A program made the translations under genes and the position numbers. DNA of 13,409 nt from an uncultured Faecalibacterium sp. (lineage in GTDB: Bacteria > Bacillota > Clostridia > Oscillospirales > Ruminococcaceae). Within the stretch, counting starts at the first letter, position 1. Each line of letters starts with the position of its first letter. The stretch spans positions 1 through 13,409 of the forward strand of contig CAAHET010000104.1 of assembly GCA_900772565.1 (NCBI GenBank). Reading direction: 5' to 3'. The notes under the pieces are model-generated. The model saw only the letters and a list, made by a program, of their open reading frames with translations, was not told where the DNA came from and searched no databases. Shown here in pieces: positions 1-6,721 of the stretch.

Positions 1-18
1 CCCGGCCGGGGGAAGATG

Positions 19-186
19 TCGCGTAGCGACAAAAGGGGGAGTGTGGCATCGCCGCAGGCGATGACGGAAGGGGTATTCCCGCAGCGCCGCGCTTTCGCAG
101 AAAGCGGCGCTGCAACTGCCGTTTTTCTCCACGACCCCACCTGTGAAAATGGAATACCGGAGCGTCCGCAGACGCTCCGGTATTCC
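19..186. repeat. Cluster of four hairpins sharing a CGCAG/CGTAG apex
   Basis: Four inverted repeats stand in a row: GTCGC-gta-GCGAC (19-31), CATCGCC-gca-GGCGATG (47-63), GCAGCGCCGC...GGCGCTGC with a 2-nt bulge (81-113), and a perfect 16-bp stem with a 4-nt cgca loop (151-186). The stems are unrelated in sequence, but every apex reads CGCAG or CGTAG. The stretch 1-278 otherwise shows no supportable gene. The plus-strand open frame from 16 is made of hairpin sequence, lacks a ribosome site and runs into the antisense of tcdA. An interspersed palindromic repeat family of this genome is the likeliest explanation, which is inference. Confidence 0.6.
151..186 (-). terminator. Possible terminator of the mnmA-tcdA unit
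   Basis: This is a perfect 16-bp inverted repeat with a 4-nt loop, beginning 93 nt past the tcdA stop on the minus strand and followed in that direction by ATTTTC. The stem is very stable but the T-run is short, so it could equally be part of the hairpin cluster or protect a 3' end. A weaker 6-bp hairpin (254-271) just after the tcdA stop lacks a T-run. Confidence 0.45.
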
Positions 187-278
187 GAAATTATAAATAT
201 TTTTTCCTTGATTTATGCGCAGAGCAACGCGGAGCGCATTCCAAATCGTTCCACGCAGCAAGGAAGCTGCGGTCTGTT

Positions 279-1049
279 TTATCCCTTCAGCGGTACAAAG
301 CCCACAAGGTCTTTGACGACCTCGCCGCCGATGATCAGACCGGCTACCGAGGGCACAAAGGCGTTGGAGCCCGGCACGGTGCGCCGTGCAGTGCACTTGC
401 GCTGGGTGCCCGGGGGACAGATGCAGTGATACTTGCAGCTGATGGAGTCGTCCTCGATGGGAGTCATGGCAGGCTCCTTGGAGTAGACCACCTTCAGGTG
501 CTTGATCTTGCGCTTGCGGCACTCGATCCGCATCACCTTGGCCAGCGGACAGACCGAGGTCTTGTAGATGTCGGTCACCTCAAAGCGGGTGGGGTCCATC
601 TTGTTGCCTGCGCCCATGGAGCAGATGATGGGGGTGCCCGCCTCCTTGCACTTCATCACCAGCGCCAGCTTGCCGGTAACGGTGTCGATAGCGTCCACCA
701 CATAGTCGTACTGGGTAAAATCGAAATCGTCCTGCGTCTCCGGGCCAAAGAAGCACCGGTGGGTGGTCACCTTGATGTTGGGGTCGATATCGTGGATGCG
801 CTGTTCCGCCACATCTACCTTATATTGTCCCACCGTGCTGCGGGTGGCAATGATCTGACGGTTGAGGTTGGTCAGGCAGACCTTATCGTCGTCGATCAGA
901 TCCAGTGCGCCCACGCCGCTGCGTGCCAGCGCCTCCACCGTGTAGCCGCCCACGCCGCCGATGCCAAACACTGCCACCCGGGCGTGGTGCAGCTTTTCCA
1001 TAGCCTCTGCACCCAGCAACAGCTGGGTGCGGGAATACTGATCCTGCAT
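279..1049 (-). CDS. tcdA: tRNA threonylcarbamoyladenosine dehydratase (TcdA/CsdL, ThiF-E1 family)
   Basis: This is an E1-like ATP-dependent enzyme that cyclises t6A at position 37 of ANN-decoding tRNAs to ct6A in the cytoplasm. The 256-residue length fits the family. Near the N-terminus is the nucleotide-binding GIGGVG (29-34), then an acidic patch at 53-55 and the adenylation motif NLNRQ (61-65). VDAIDT lies mid-protein, and several cysteines lie between about 165 and 220. The start is well supported: GGAG lies nine nucleotides upstream, immediately after the mnmA stop codon (sequence TAAGGAGAACAAAATG, in which TAA ends mnmA). It is therefore almost surely co-transcribed and perhaps translationally coupled with mnmA, another anticodon-loop modification enzyme. 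Related ThiF, MoeB and HesA proteins act on ubiquitin-like sulphur carriers, but no such partner or thiamine/molybdopterin gene is nearby. The family call is strong; the exact tRNA target is inferred. Confidence 0.9.
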   Translation of the reverse strand: MQDQYSRTQLLLGAEAMEKLHHARVAVFGIGGVGGYTVEALARSGVGALDLIDDDKVCLTNLNRQIIATRSTVGQYKVDVAEQRIHDIDPNIKVTTHRCFFGPETQDDFDFTQYDYVVDAIDTVTGKLALVMKCKEAGTPIICSMGAGNKMDPTRFEVTDIYKTSVCPLAKVMRIECRKRKIKHLKVVYSKEPAMTPIEDDSISCKYHCICPPGTQRKCTARRTVPGSNAFVPSVAGLIIGGEVVKDLVGFVPLKG

Positions 1050-1059
1050 TTTGTTCTCC

Positions 1060-2163
1060 TTACTTTTCTACGCGGGTGATGGTGCCGCCGCCCAGCACCA
1101 CATCGCCCTGATACAGCACGGCAGCCTGCCCCGGGGTGGGGGCACGCTGGGGCTGGTCAAATTCCAACCGGAAACCGTTTTCTGCGGGGTAAACGGTGGC
1201 CTGCTGCTCCGCCTGATGATACCGGGTACGGGCGGTGACCCGCAGCGGCTCGGTCAGCGCCGGGATAGCGATCCAGTTCACATCCTCTGCGTAGACGATG
1301 CGGTCAAACAGTTCGCTTTCCGGCCCGACTGTAACGGTATTGGCCTGCATATCCTTGCCGCAGACGTACACCGGTGCGCCCAGCGCAAGGCCAAGTCCCT
1401 TGCGCTGCCCCAGTGTGTAGCGCACCGCGCCACTGTGGGTGCCCACCACCTTGCCGCTCTGATCCAGAAAATCTCCGGCGGGGTAGTGCTTGCCGGTAAA
1501 CTGCTCCATAAAGCGGGCGTAGTCGCCGTCCGGCACAAAGCAGATATCCTGACTGTCGTGCTTCTGAGCGTTGATAAAGCTGTGCTCCTGCGCGATTTCG
1601 CGCACCTCGGTCTTGTGCAGCGCACCCAGCGGCAGACGGATATGCGCCAGCTGCTCCTGCGTAAGATTATACAGCACATAACTCTGATCCTTGCCCTCGT
1701 CCAAGCCCTTTTTCAGCAGCCAGCGGCCGGTTTCTGCGTCCTGCTCCACCCGGGCGTAGTGGCCGGTGACCACATACTCCATGCCGTGTTCCTCCGCCCA
1801 GTCCAGCAGGTGGCGGAACTTCATATATTTATTGCAGTCGATGCAGGGGTTGGGGGTGCCGCCCGCCTCGTAGACGCGGATAAATTTTTCAATGATCTGC
1901 GCCCGGAAGTCGGCGGTGAAATCCAGCACCTGATACGGCATATCCAGCGCAAAAGCCACCTCGGCGGCGTCCTCGATATCCTTTTCCGAGCAGCAGGTCT
2001 GGTAGCCGGACTGTCCCAGCGTTTCGTTGTGGGTAAGCCGCATGGTGATGCCGGTGCAGTCGTAGCCCGCCTGCTGCATCAGACAGGCCGCCACCGAGCT
2101 GTCCACGCCGCCGCTCATGGCAATGAGGGCGCGGGGACGGTTTGCAGGGTTCTGAGTGGTCAT
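1060..2163 (-). CDS. mnmA: tRNA-specific 2-thiouridylase MnmA
   Basis: It installs the 2-thio group at U34 of Lys, Glu and Gln tRNAs, using ATP to adenylate the base and a persulfide sulphur usually supplied by a cysteine desulfurase. The 367 residues match the family. The N-terminal PP-loop SGGVDS is at 17-22, GTPNPCIDCNK at 102-112, TGHYAR at 133-138, and the catalytic-cysteine motif DSQDICF at 203-209 (C208). The C-terminal part is the usual tRNA-binding beta domain. Cysteines 107 and 110 form a CxxC where many homologues have a single catalytic cysteine. The start is preceded by AAGGAGA at good spacing. A promoter with an embedded palindrome lies between it and cca; tcdA follows 10 nt after the stop. 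No cysteine desulfurase gene is in the window, so the sulphur donor must be encoded elsewhere. Confidence 0.96.
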   Translation of the reverse strand: MTTQNPANRPRALIAMSGGVDSSVAACLMQQAGYDCTGITMRLTHNETLGQSGYQTCCSEKDIEDAAEVAFALDMPYQVLDFTADFRAQIIEKFIRVYEAGGTPNPCIDCNKYMKFRHLLDWAEEHGMEYVVTGHYARVEQDAETGRWLLKKGLDEGKDQSYVLYNLTQEQLAHIRLPLGALHKTEVREIAQEHSFINAQKHDSQDICFVPDGDYARFMEQFTGKHYPAGDFLDQSGKVVGTHSGAVRYTLGQRKGLGLALGAPVYVCGKDMQANTVTVGPESELFDRIVYAEDVNWIAIPALTEPLRVTARTRYHQAEQQATVYPAENGFRLEFDQPQRAPTPGQAAVLYQGDVVLGGGTITRVEK

Positions 2164-2195
2164 AGGTTCTCCTTCAATGCATTCAACATACTAAA

Positions 2196-2216
2196 GCAGT
2201 AGTATAATACTACCGC
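2196..2216. promoter_or_regulatory. Palindromic candidate operator over the mnmA -10
   Basis: A perfect 7-1-7 inverted repeat, GTAGTAT-a-ATACTAC (2199-2213), extends to 21 bp with 9 of 10 paired positions. It covers the -10 element of the mnmA promoter, where a bound dimeric protein would block polymerase. Its AT-rich half sites are out of character with the GC-rich surroundings. The regulator is unknown; an Rrf2/IscR-type Fe-S or sulphur sensor would make sense for a thiolation gene, but that is speculation. Confidence 0.5.
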
Positions 2217-2235
2217 AGCATAAACCGCTTGTCAA
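2207..2235 (-). promoter_or_regulatory. Promoter of mnmA-tcdA
   Basis: On the minus strand, TTGACA (2235-2230, a perfect -35) is followed after 17 bp by TAGTAT (2212-2207, 4/6 match to the -10 consensus). The -35 overlaps the cca stop codon, because TTGACA contains its TGA. Alternative -10 hexamers in the same AT-rich stretch (TATTAT, TATACT) are spaced too far from the -35. The spacing and -35 make this likely a real sigma-A promoter. Confidence 0.65.
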
Positions 2236-3479
2236 GACGCAGAAATTTTCTGCGCCGCAGCCAGCAGCGCCGGTTTTTCGTTGGGATATTCTGCGCGGAT
2301 GACGCCGTCCAGCAGCGCTTCCAGCACCCGGCGCAGCGAGGGCCCTGCCGGGATGCCCGCCGCCATCAGGTCGCGGCCGTTCACCGCCAACTGGCTCACC
2401 CGGCAGCATACGCCGTCAGCTTCCAGCTGCCGCGCCCGCTGCGCCGCAAGGGCGCAAGCCGGGGCATCCTGCGGTTGCAGCGCCGCGCACAGCGCACACA
2501 GCCGCTCCACGGTGCACAGCCCGTATTGGCCTAAAAGCTGCCGGAGGTGGATGTCATCGGGGTGTACAGAAGCTTTCTCCTCGGAGAAACTTCTGCACAC
2601 GCCCTCCCCTGCCGCTTCCCGCACCAGCACTGCCGTCTCCTCGATGCAGGCGTTGGAGCAGCGCAGCCGTTTGAGCACCCGGCGGGTGTCGGCCTCGCCC
2701 AGAGCGCCCAGCAGCGCCGCCCAGCGCACCGGCAGGTTTTCCTCTCCCGCCGGGCAGGCATCCACCACCGGCTTTGCAGCGGTCAGATTTTCCGGGGTCA
2801 GCTCCGGCAGCACCACCGCCAGCACGGCGGGCTCCAGATACGCCCCCGGCTGCGGGGCAGCCAGCAGCTTTGCCAGCTCCTCCTGAATGCGCTCGGCAGA
2901 GATGCAGTCCAGATGGGGTGCCAGCTGCTGCGCCGCCCGGGCGGTGGCTGCGTCCAATGCAAAGCCGAACCTTGCGGCAAAGCGGTACAGCCGCAGAATG
3001 CGCAGCGCATCCTCGGTAAAGCGCTGCTGCGGCTCACCCACCGCCCGCAGCAGACCGTTTTGCAAATCTGTCTGCCCGCCAAAGGGGTCTACCAGACCCT
3101 CGGCTTCATTATACGCCATGGCGTTGATGGTAAAATCCCGCCGGGCAAGATCCTCCCGCACGTCCGGTACGAACTGCACTGCGTCCGGGTGACGGCCATC
3201 GGTATAGCTGCCCTCGGTGCGGAAGGTGGTGGTCTCGTACAGCTGTCCGCCATATTTGATGGTGACTGTGCCGTGCTGCAAACCGGTGGGAATGCACTGT
3301 TCTGCCCCGAACAGCTCCATCACCTGCTGCGGCAAGGCACTGGTGCACAGGTCCCAGTCGTGGGCGGTACGCCCCAAAAGGCTGTCCCGCACGCAGCCGC
3401 CCACGGCATAGGCCGCGTAGCCCGCCGCGTGCAGGGTGTCCAGCAGGGCAGCTGCCCCGGGGTCAAGTGTCAGCTTCAT
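2232..3479 (-). CDS. cca: CCA-adding enzyme (class II tRNA nucleotidyltransferase)
   Basis: It adds or repairs the 3' CCA of tRNAs using CTP and ATP without a nucleic-acid template. The N-terminal polymerase-beta fold shows VGGCVRD (26-32) and the metal-binding pair D41/D43 in HDWDL. RRDFTIN is at 113-119, and the nucleotide-selecting motif EDALRILR lies at 156-163, followed by LYRFAARFGF. The remaining helical neck, body and tail domains carry no HD phosphohydrolase motif. The 415-residue length is normal. The ATG overlaps the rnz stop as ATGA, with GAGGA just upstream inside rnz, so translation is probably coupled. RNase Z exposes the tRNA 3' end that this enzyme extends, making the pair one functional step. 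A CC-only or A-only variant cannot be excluded from sequence alone, but the single complete gene argues for full CCA addition. Confidence 0.94.
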   Translation of the reverse strand: MKLTLDPGAAALLDTLHAAGYAAYAVGGCVRDSLLGRTAHDWDLCTSALPQQVMELFGAEQCIPTGLQHGTVTIKYGGQLYETTTFRTEGSYTDGRHPDAVQFVPDVREDLARRDFTINAMAYNEAEGLVDPFGGQTDLQNGLLRAVGEPQQRFTEDALRILRLYRFAARFGFALDAATARAAQQLAPHLDCISAERIQEELAKLLAAPQPGAYLEPAVLAVVLPELTPENLTAAKPVVDACPAGEENLPVRWAALLGALGEADTRRVLKRLRCSNACIEETAVLVREAAGEGVCRSFSEEKASVHPDDIHLRQLLGQYGLCTVERLCALCAALQPQDAPACALAAQRARQLEADGVCCRVSQLAVNGRDLMAAGIPAGPSLRRVLEALLDGVIRAEYPNEKPALLAAAQKISAS

Positions 3480-4414
3480 TCCTCGTTCTCCTCGTAATGC
3501 AGGGTAATGCGTTTGCCGTCAAAGCCGCATTCTGCCGCCGGGAAGATGCTCTGTGCCTGTGCAAGCTGCTCCTCCGGGTCGGTGATCATGGGGGAATAGT
3601 GCACCAGCCATAGCCGCTTTGCCCCGGCCCTTGCCGCCAGCGCCGCGCTCTGTCCAAAGGTGCTGTGCCCCCACTGCGCGGCCTGCTCCTGCTGCTCCGG
3701 CAGGGCATAGGTGGCATCGCAGAGCAGAAGGTCTGCCCCCTGCGCTGCCTGTTCCAGCGCAGGGCAGGGCGCACTGTCGCCGGAAAAGACGAACCGCAGC
3801 CCCTTGCGGGGCGCGCCCAGCACCTCGGCGGGCTGCACCATGCGCTCTGCCAGCGGGACAGCCTGTCCCCTCTGCAAAAGCCGCCACTGAGTCACCGGTA
3901 CGCCCAGTGCCCGCGCCTTTTCCGGGTCGAACCTGCCCGCCCGGGGCAGCTCCAGCCGGTAGCCCAGACTGCGCACCCGGTGCTTTGTTGCCACCGGCAG
4001 CAGCGTTGCCCCGGCAGGCCACCCCGCCGAGAGCGTTTCCAGCGCCACCGGCTGTCCGGCACGGCAGACCAGCGGTTTTACCGCATAGGGCAGCGGCCCG
4101 GTCAGGGCATACACCGCCCGCCAGACCTCTGAAAGCCCCTCCGGCCCCAGCAGCGCCAGCGGACGGGTGCGCCCCTGCGCCCCAAGGGTCTGCAAAAGCC
4201 CGGGCAAGCCAAAGATATGGTCCCCGTGGTAGTGGGTCAGGCAGATGGCGTCCGCACGCATCAGGTTCACCCCAGCGCGGCGGGCGGCGGTCTGGGTGCC
4301 CTCGCCGCAGTCCAGCAACAGGCTGTGCCCGCCGCACTCCGCCACAGCGGCGGTCAGGGCGCGCTCCGGCAGCGGCATGGTGGCAGCCGTGCCCAGCAGT
4401 GTAATGGTCAGCAT
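3476..4414 (-). CDS. rnz: Ribonuclease Z (tRNA 3' endonuclease)
   Basis: This is a zinc-dependent metallo-beta-lactamase-fold endonuclease that cuts the 3' trailer from tRNA precursors lacking an encoded CCA. The 312-residue length is that of bacterial RNase Z. Visible are LLDCGEGTQ (33-41), the zinc-binding THYHGDH (60-66) continuing into IFGLPGL, a metal-ligand histidine near H146, FSGDS with bridging D214, GHST (250-253) and H273 in the VHYS motif. The stretch around 163-188 (FDPEKARALGVP and after) occupies the tRNA-clamping exosite position, though the usual PPG is not preserved. The ATG at 4414 has AGGA nine bases upstream and a plausible extended -10 promoter. It is the first gene of the minus-strand tRNA cluster and overlaps cca by four bases. 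It is distinguished from generic MBL hydrolases by the set of RNase Z motifs. Confidence 0.93.
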   Translation of the reverse strand: MLTITLLGTAATMPLPERALTAAVAECGGHSLLLDCGEGTQTAARRAGVNLMRADAICLTHYHGDHIFGLPGLLQTLGAQGRTRPLALLGPEGLSEVWRAVYALTGPLPYAVKPLVCRAGQPVALETLSAGWPAGATLLPVATKHRVRSLGYRLELPRAGRFDPEKARALGVPVTQWRLLQRGQAVPLAERMVQPAEVLGAPRKGLRFVFSGDSAPCPALEQAAQGADLLLCDATYALPEQQEQAAQWGHSTFGQSAALAARAGAKRLWLVHYSPMITDPEEQLAQAQSIFPAAECGFDGKRITLHYEENEE

Positions 4415-4443
4415 AAGCAGTTCCTCCGTGGTTCTTCCCTGTT

Positions 4444-4472
4444 ATCTTACCACAAACCCCGCCGGTGCACAA
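4444..4472 (-). promoter_or_regulatory. Putative promoter of rnz-cca
   Basis: On the minus strand TTGTGC (4472-4467) is followed after 17 bp by TAAGAT (4449-4444), preceded by an extended -10 TG (TGgTAAGAT). The -35 is poor and the -10 is 4/6, so this is a moderate candidate, placed 30 bp before the rnz ATG. Confidence 0.4.
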
Positions 4473-4527
4473 TTCTTTCTGCTGCGGCATAAGCTGGGCA
4501 GAGCCTTGAAAAAGGAGGGCACAGCCT

Positions 4528-4710
4528 ATGCAGCGCGACCGCAGAAAACGACATTCCCCCGCCCAGCGTCCGGTGCTTTTGCGCCGGGTGCTCTTGGTGC
4601 TGTGCATTCTGGCGGTGCTGTGGCTTGGGTACAGCTGCATGATGCCGCAGCTGCTTTTTTCCGCCCGGGGCACCATGATCTTTGTGCCGGACCCGCCCCT
4701 GCGGCGGTAG
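4528..4710 (+). CDS. Small single-pass membrane protein, unknown function
   Basis: This 60-residue frame has a strong Shine-Dalgarno AGGAGG nine bases before its ATG. The arrangement is a very basic N-terminus (MQRDRRKRH and further arginines to residue 20), then one hydrophobic segment of about 20 residues (roughly 20-42, VLLVLCILAVLWLGYSCMM), then a short polar tail rich in proline and arginine. The positive-inside pattern predicts a cytoplasmic N-terminus. It diverges from rnz and is followed by a terminator-like hairpin, which supports a real single-gene transcript. I do not recognise a family. No clear promoter is visible in the 113-bp divergent gap on this strand. The GC-rich context makes chance frames common, but the ribosome site plus membrane segment argue for a real gene. 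Confidence 0.55.
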   Translation: MQRDRRKRHSPAQRPVLLRRVLLVLCILAVLWLGYSCMMPQLLFSARGTMIFVPDPPLRR

Positions 4711-4762
4711 CAAAAAAATCATCCTTTTATCCTTGCACTCTTTCCCCCTGCTGCACACGTAG

Positions 4763-4802
4763 AAAGCATAGCCCCGTGTTTTCACACAGAGCTATGCTTT
4801 TT
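4763..4802 (+). terminator. Intrinsic terminator after the small membrane gene
   Basis: A 10-bp stem, AAAGCATAGC (4763-4772) with GCTATGCTTT (4791-4800), encloses a loop with an inner GTGT/ACAC pairing and runs into five T residues on the plus strand. It separates the small gene from the lysR promoter. Confidence 0.65.
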
Positions 4803-4841
4803 CACCGCTCTTCTCTTCCTTCTCTTCTTCTCAAAAAACTC

Positions 4842-4869
4842 TTGCAATTCCGGCACACCGTGTTATGAT
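4842..4869 (+). promoter_or_regulatory. Promoter of the lysR gene
   Basis: TTGCAA (4842-4847, 4/6) and TATGAT (4864-4869, 5/6) are separated by 16 bp, and the -10 is extended by TGt. The start codon lies about 65 bp downstream. I saw no convincing LysR-type T-N11-A dyad that would show autoregulation. Confidence 0.55.
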
Positions 4870-4933
4870 ACAAATCAGAAAAGGCTGTATAAAGCATCGA
4901 ACAATAATAGAATAGGAAAGAGGAATTGCACCC

Positions 4934-5845
4934 ATGTATGTGGACTGGGAATACTACAAGATCTTTTACTATGTGGCAAAATACCAGAACTTTACCCGCG
5001 CGGCGCGGGTGCTGGGCAACAACCAGCCCAACATCACCCACGCCATGAACCGGCTGGAAAGCCAGCTGAACTGCGTGCTGTTCATCCGCTCCAACCGGGG
5101 CGTCACCTTAACGCCGGAGGGGGAGCTGCTGTACTCCCGCATTGCATCGGCGGCGGTGCAGATCCAAGATGCAGAAGAAGAGCTGAGCGCCAGCGCCACG
5201 CTGGAGCACGGTGCCATCAGCATCAGCGCCACCGAGACCGCTTTGAACATCTACCTGTCCGAAAAACTGCGCGCCTTCCATACCGAGTACCCGGGCATCC
5301 GGCTGCGCATCTCCAACCACTCCACCCCGCAGGCGGTGCAGGCAGTGCGCAACGGCGAGGTGGATTTTGCCATCATAACCACCCCCGCAGAGGTGGAAAA
5401 TGGGCTGAAAATGGTGGAGCTGATGCCCTTTTACGAAGTCCTTGTGGGCGGCAGGACCTTTACGGCGCTGGCCAGCCAGACCCTGAGCCTGAAGGAGCTT
5501 GCCGGTTATCCCCTGATCTGCCTGAACGAGGAGAGCATGACCCGCAGCTTTTACCGGCAGTTCTTTCTGGAGCACGATGCGGTGCTGAAGCCGGACACTG
5601 AAGCTGCCACCACCGACCAGATGCTCACGCTGGTCAAAAGCGAGCTGGGGCTTGCCTTTATGCCGGAGCCTATGGCAGCGCCCCTGCTGGCAAGCGGGGA
5701 GCTTGTGCAGCTGCACTTGCAGGAGATCATCCCCTCCCGCTCCATCTGCCTTGTCTACGACCATCACCGCCCGCTGAACACCGCCGCCCGGAAATTCCAG
5801 CAGCTGCTGACCAAAGCCGGTGCACGGAGCACAGAGCACAAATAA
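4934..5845 (+). CDS. LysR-family transcriptional regulator
   Basis: This is a DNA-binding regulator of 303 residues, the usual LysR length. The N-terminal winged helix-turn-helix covers about residues 5-62. It opens with the family pattern YYKIFYYVAKYQNFTRAARV, followed by an ITHAMNRLE recognition helix and a TLTPEGELLY wing. A linker helix leads to the periplasmic-binding-protein-like effector domain from about 92 to 300, whose first strand reads GAISISATETALNIYL and which contains FAIITTP. The effector is not predictable. The start is supported by AGAGGA before ATG and an upstream promoter. LysR genes often face their target divergently, but here the upstream neighbour is a co-oriented tiny membrane gene and the downstream neighbour is convergent. 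The target is therefore not evident from context. Confidence 0.92.
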   Translation: MYVDWEYYKIFYYVAKYQNFTRAARVLGNNQPNITHAMNRLESQLNCVLFIRSNRGVTLTPEGELLYSRIASAAVQIQDAEEELSASATLEHGAISISATETALNIYLSEKLRAFHTEYPGIRLRISNHSTPQAVQAVRNGEVDFAIITTPAEVENGLKMVELMPFYEVLVGGRTFTALASQTLSLKELAGYPLICLNEESMTRSFYRQFFLEHDAVLKPDTEAATTDQMLTLVKSELGLAFMPEPMAAPLLASGELVQLHLQEIIPSRSICLVYDHHRPLNTAARKFQQLLTKAGARSTEHK

Positions 5846-5857
5846 AACCAATACAGC

Positions 5858-5896
5858 AAGGGGCTGCTGCACGCCATTGGTGCAGCAGCCCCTTTT
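5858..5896. terminator. Bidirectional terminator between lysR and the DUF1275 gene
   Basis: A perfect 15-bp stem (5858-5872 with 5880-5894) with a 7-nt loop sits between two convergent genes. The plus side ends in TTTT after GGGGCTGCTGCAC/GTGCAGCAGCCCC. On the minus strand the DUF1275 gene ends only four bases before the hairpin region, so it can serve both. The stem shares the GGGCTGCTG core with other terminators in this window. Confidence 0.85.
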
Positions 5897-5899
5897 CTC

Positions 5900-6691
5900 T
5901 TATTTTTTTACGCTCTGCTTCAGCTCCCGCTGTTCTTCCTGCAGTTCCCGCTTCAGGGTGCGGTCGATCTCCCGCGTCTCCTGCCGGATGGCGGTCAGAT
6001 CCTTTTCGATGACCGGGTTCTCTTCCAGTTCCTCCCGGATGAACATCAGCGCAAAGCTGACCAGCAAGAAGCAGCAGGAGATCCAGATGGCCCTGCCGCC
6101 CAGCTGCGCTGCGCTTTTACTGCCCAGCCCAGCCCCCAGCGCGAACAGCAGGATGATGCCGAAGTACCGCACCATCCGGTCCTTTGCGCGGGGCTCGTGG
6201 GTCTTGCGCCAGATGCAGAAGGCTTCTACGCCGCTGCGCAGGTCGCCGATGCACATGGTGCTGGCAAAGGCATAGCCGTCCACCTTGCGGAATGCCTGCA
6301 CCTGCATGGCGCAGGAAAAGGAGACGATGGCGTTGGCCAGCAGGTTCTGGGATTGCGGCAGAAAGCCCACCGCGAACAACAGCAGCACCTCGCTCAGCAC
6401 CACCAGCTGCCGCCAGTGCAGCCGCTGCATTGCCTGAAACTGCTCCCGCATTTTTTCTGCGACCAGTACCCCCAGTGCAAAGGCGCACAGGGGCACCAGA
6501 TAGTGCAGCACCTTATCCCACTGGCCATCCATGATATTGGCGCTCAGCAGCACGATATTGCCGGTCTGAGCATTGGCAAACACCTTGCCCCGGAACAGAT
6601 AAGTGTAGGCGTCCTGCAGGCCGCCGGACAGCGAAAGGAACACCGCCGTAAGAAAGGACTCGGACATTTGCCCGTGATGCTTTGTTTTCAT
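5900..6691 (-). CDS. DUF1275 (YoaK-type) integral membrane protein
   Basis: This is a polytopic inner-membrane protein of a widespread family without an established biochemical role. From the chosen start it has 263 residues. It carries the family hallmark SLSGGLQDAYTYLFRG in the first helix and the AQTGNIVLL segment next, then about four to five more hydrophobic helices (VPLCAFALGVLVA, LSEVLLLFAVGFL, FGIILLFALGAGLG, ISCCFLLVSFALMF). The last ~45 residues are highly charged, rich in E, K and R, and predicted to form a cytoplasmic helix or coiled coil, longer than in typical members. I chose the ATG at 6691 because GAGGG precedes it. The in-frame ATG twelve codons upstream overlaps the TATAAT box and so would lie outside the mRNA. 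It converges with lysR. The family call is firm; the function is unknown. Confidence 0.87.
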   Translation of the reverse strand: MKTKHHGQMSESFLTAVFLSLSGGLQDAYTYLFRGKVFANAQTGNIVLLSANIMDGQWDKVLHYLVPLCAFALGVLVAEKMREQFQAMQRLHWRQLVVLSEVLLLFAVGFLPQSQNLLANAIVSFSCAMQVQAFRKVDGYAFASTMCIGDLRSGVEAFCIWRKTHEPRAKDRMVRYFGIILLFALGAGLGSKSAAQLGGRAIWISCCFLLVSFALMFIREELEENPVIEKDLTAIRQETREIDRTLKRELQEEQRELKQSVKK

Positions 6692-6715
6692 ACTTTTACC
6701 CTCTTTTCGGGCTCT

Positions 6716-6721
6716 ATTATA
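6716..6721 (-). promoter_or_regulatory. -10 box of the DUF1275 gene promoter
   Basis: A perfect TATAAT on the minus strand lies 25 bp before the chosen start codon. No good -35 is found at 16-18 bp (the sequence there reads close to TCAGAA), so activation by a regulator is possible. Confidence 0.5.

Noticed and set aside
1..278. A CRISPR array, because of the repeated hairpins
   Set aside because: There are no direct repeats of constant length and no regular spacers, only inverted repeats with differing stems.
16..429. A 137-codon plus-strand frame at the left edge
   Set aside because: It is composed of the hairpin cluster and then of antisense tcdA, has no ribosome site, and the protein looks like no family.
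2203..2208. A TATAAT on the plus strand between cca and mnmA
   Set aside because: It is a by-product of the palindrome; there is no -35 at normal spacing and no plus-strand gene downstream.
426..3497. Long plus-strand frames opposite tcdA, mnmA and cca
   Set aside because: They are antisense to genes with complete catalytic motifs. Long open antisense frames are expected in GC-rich coding sequence.
3519..4676. A 385-codon minus-strand frame overlapping rnz
   Set aside because: It is the shifted frame of rnz, low in complexity (Gly, Ala and Arg rich) and without motifs, whereas the rnz frame has all zinc ligands.
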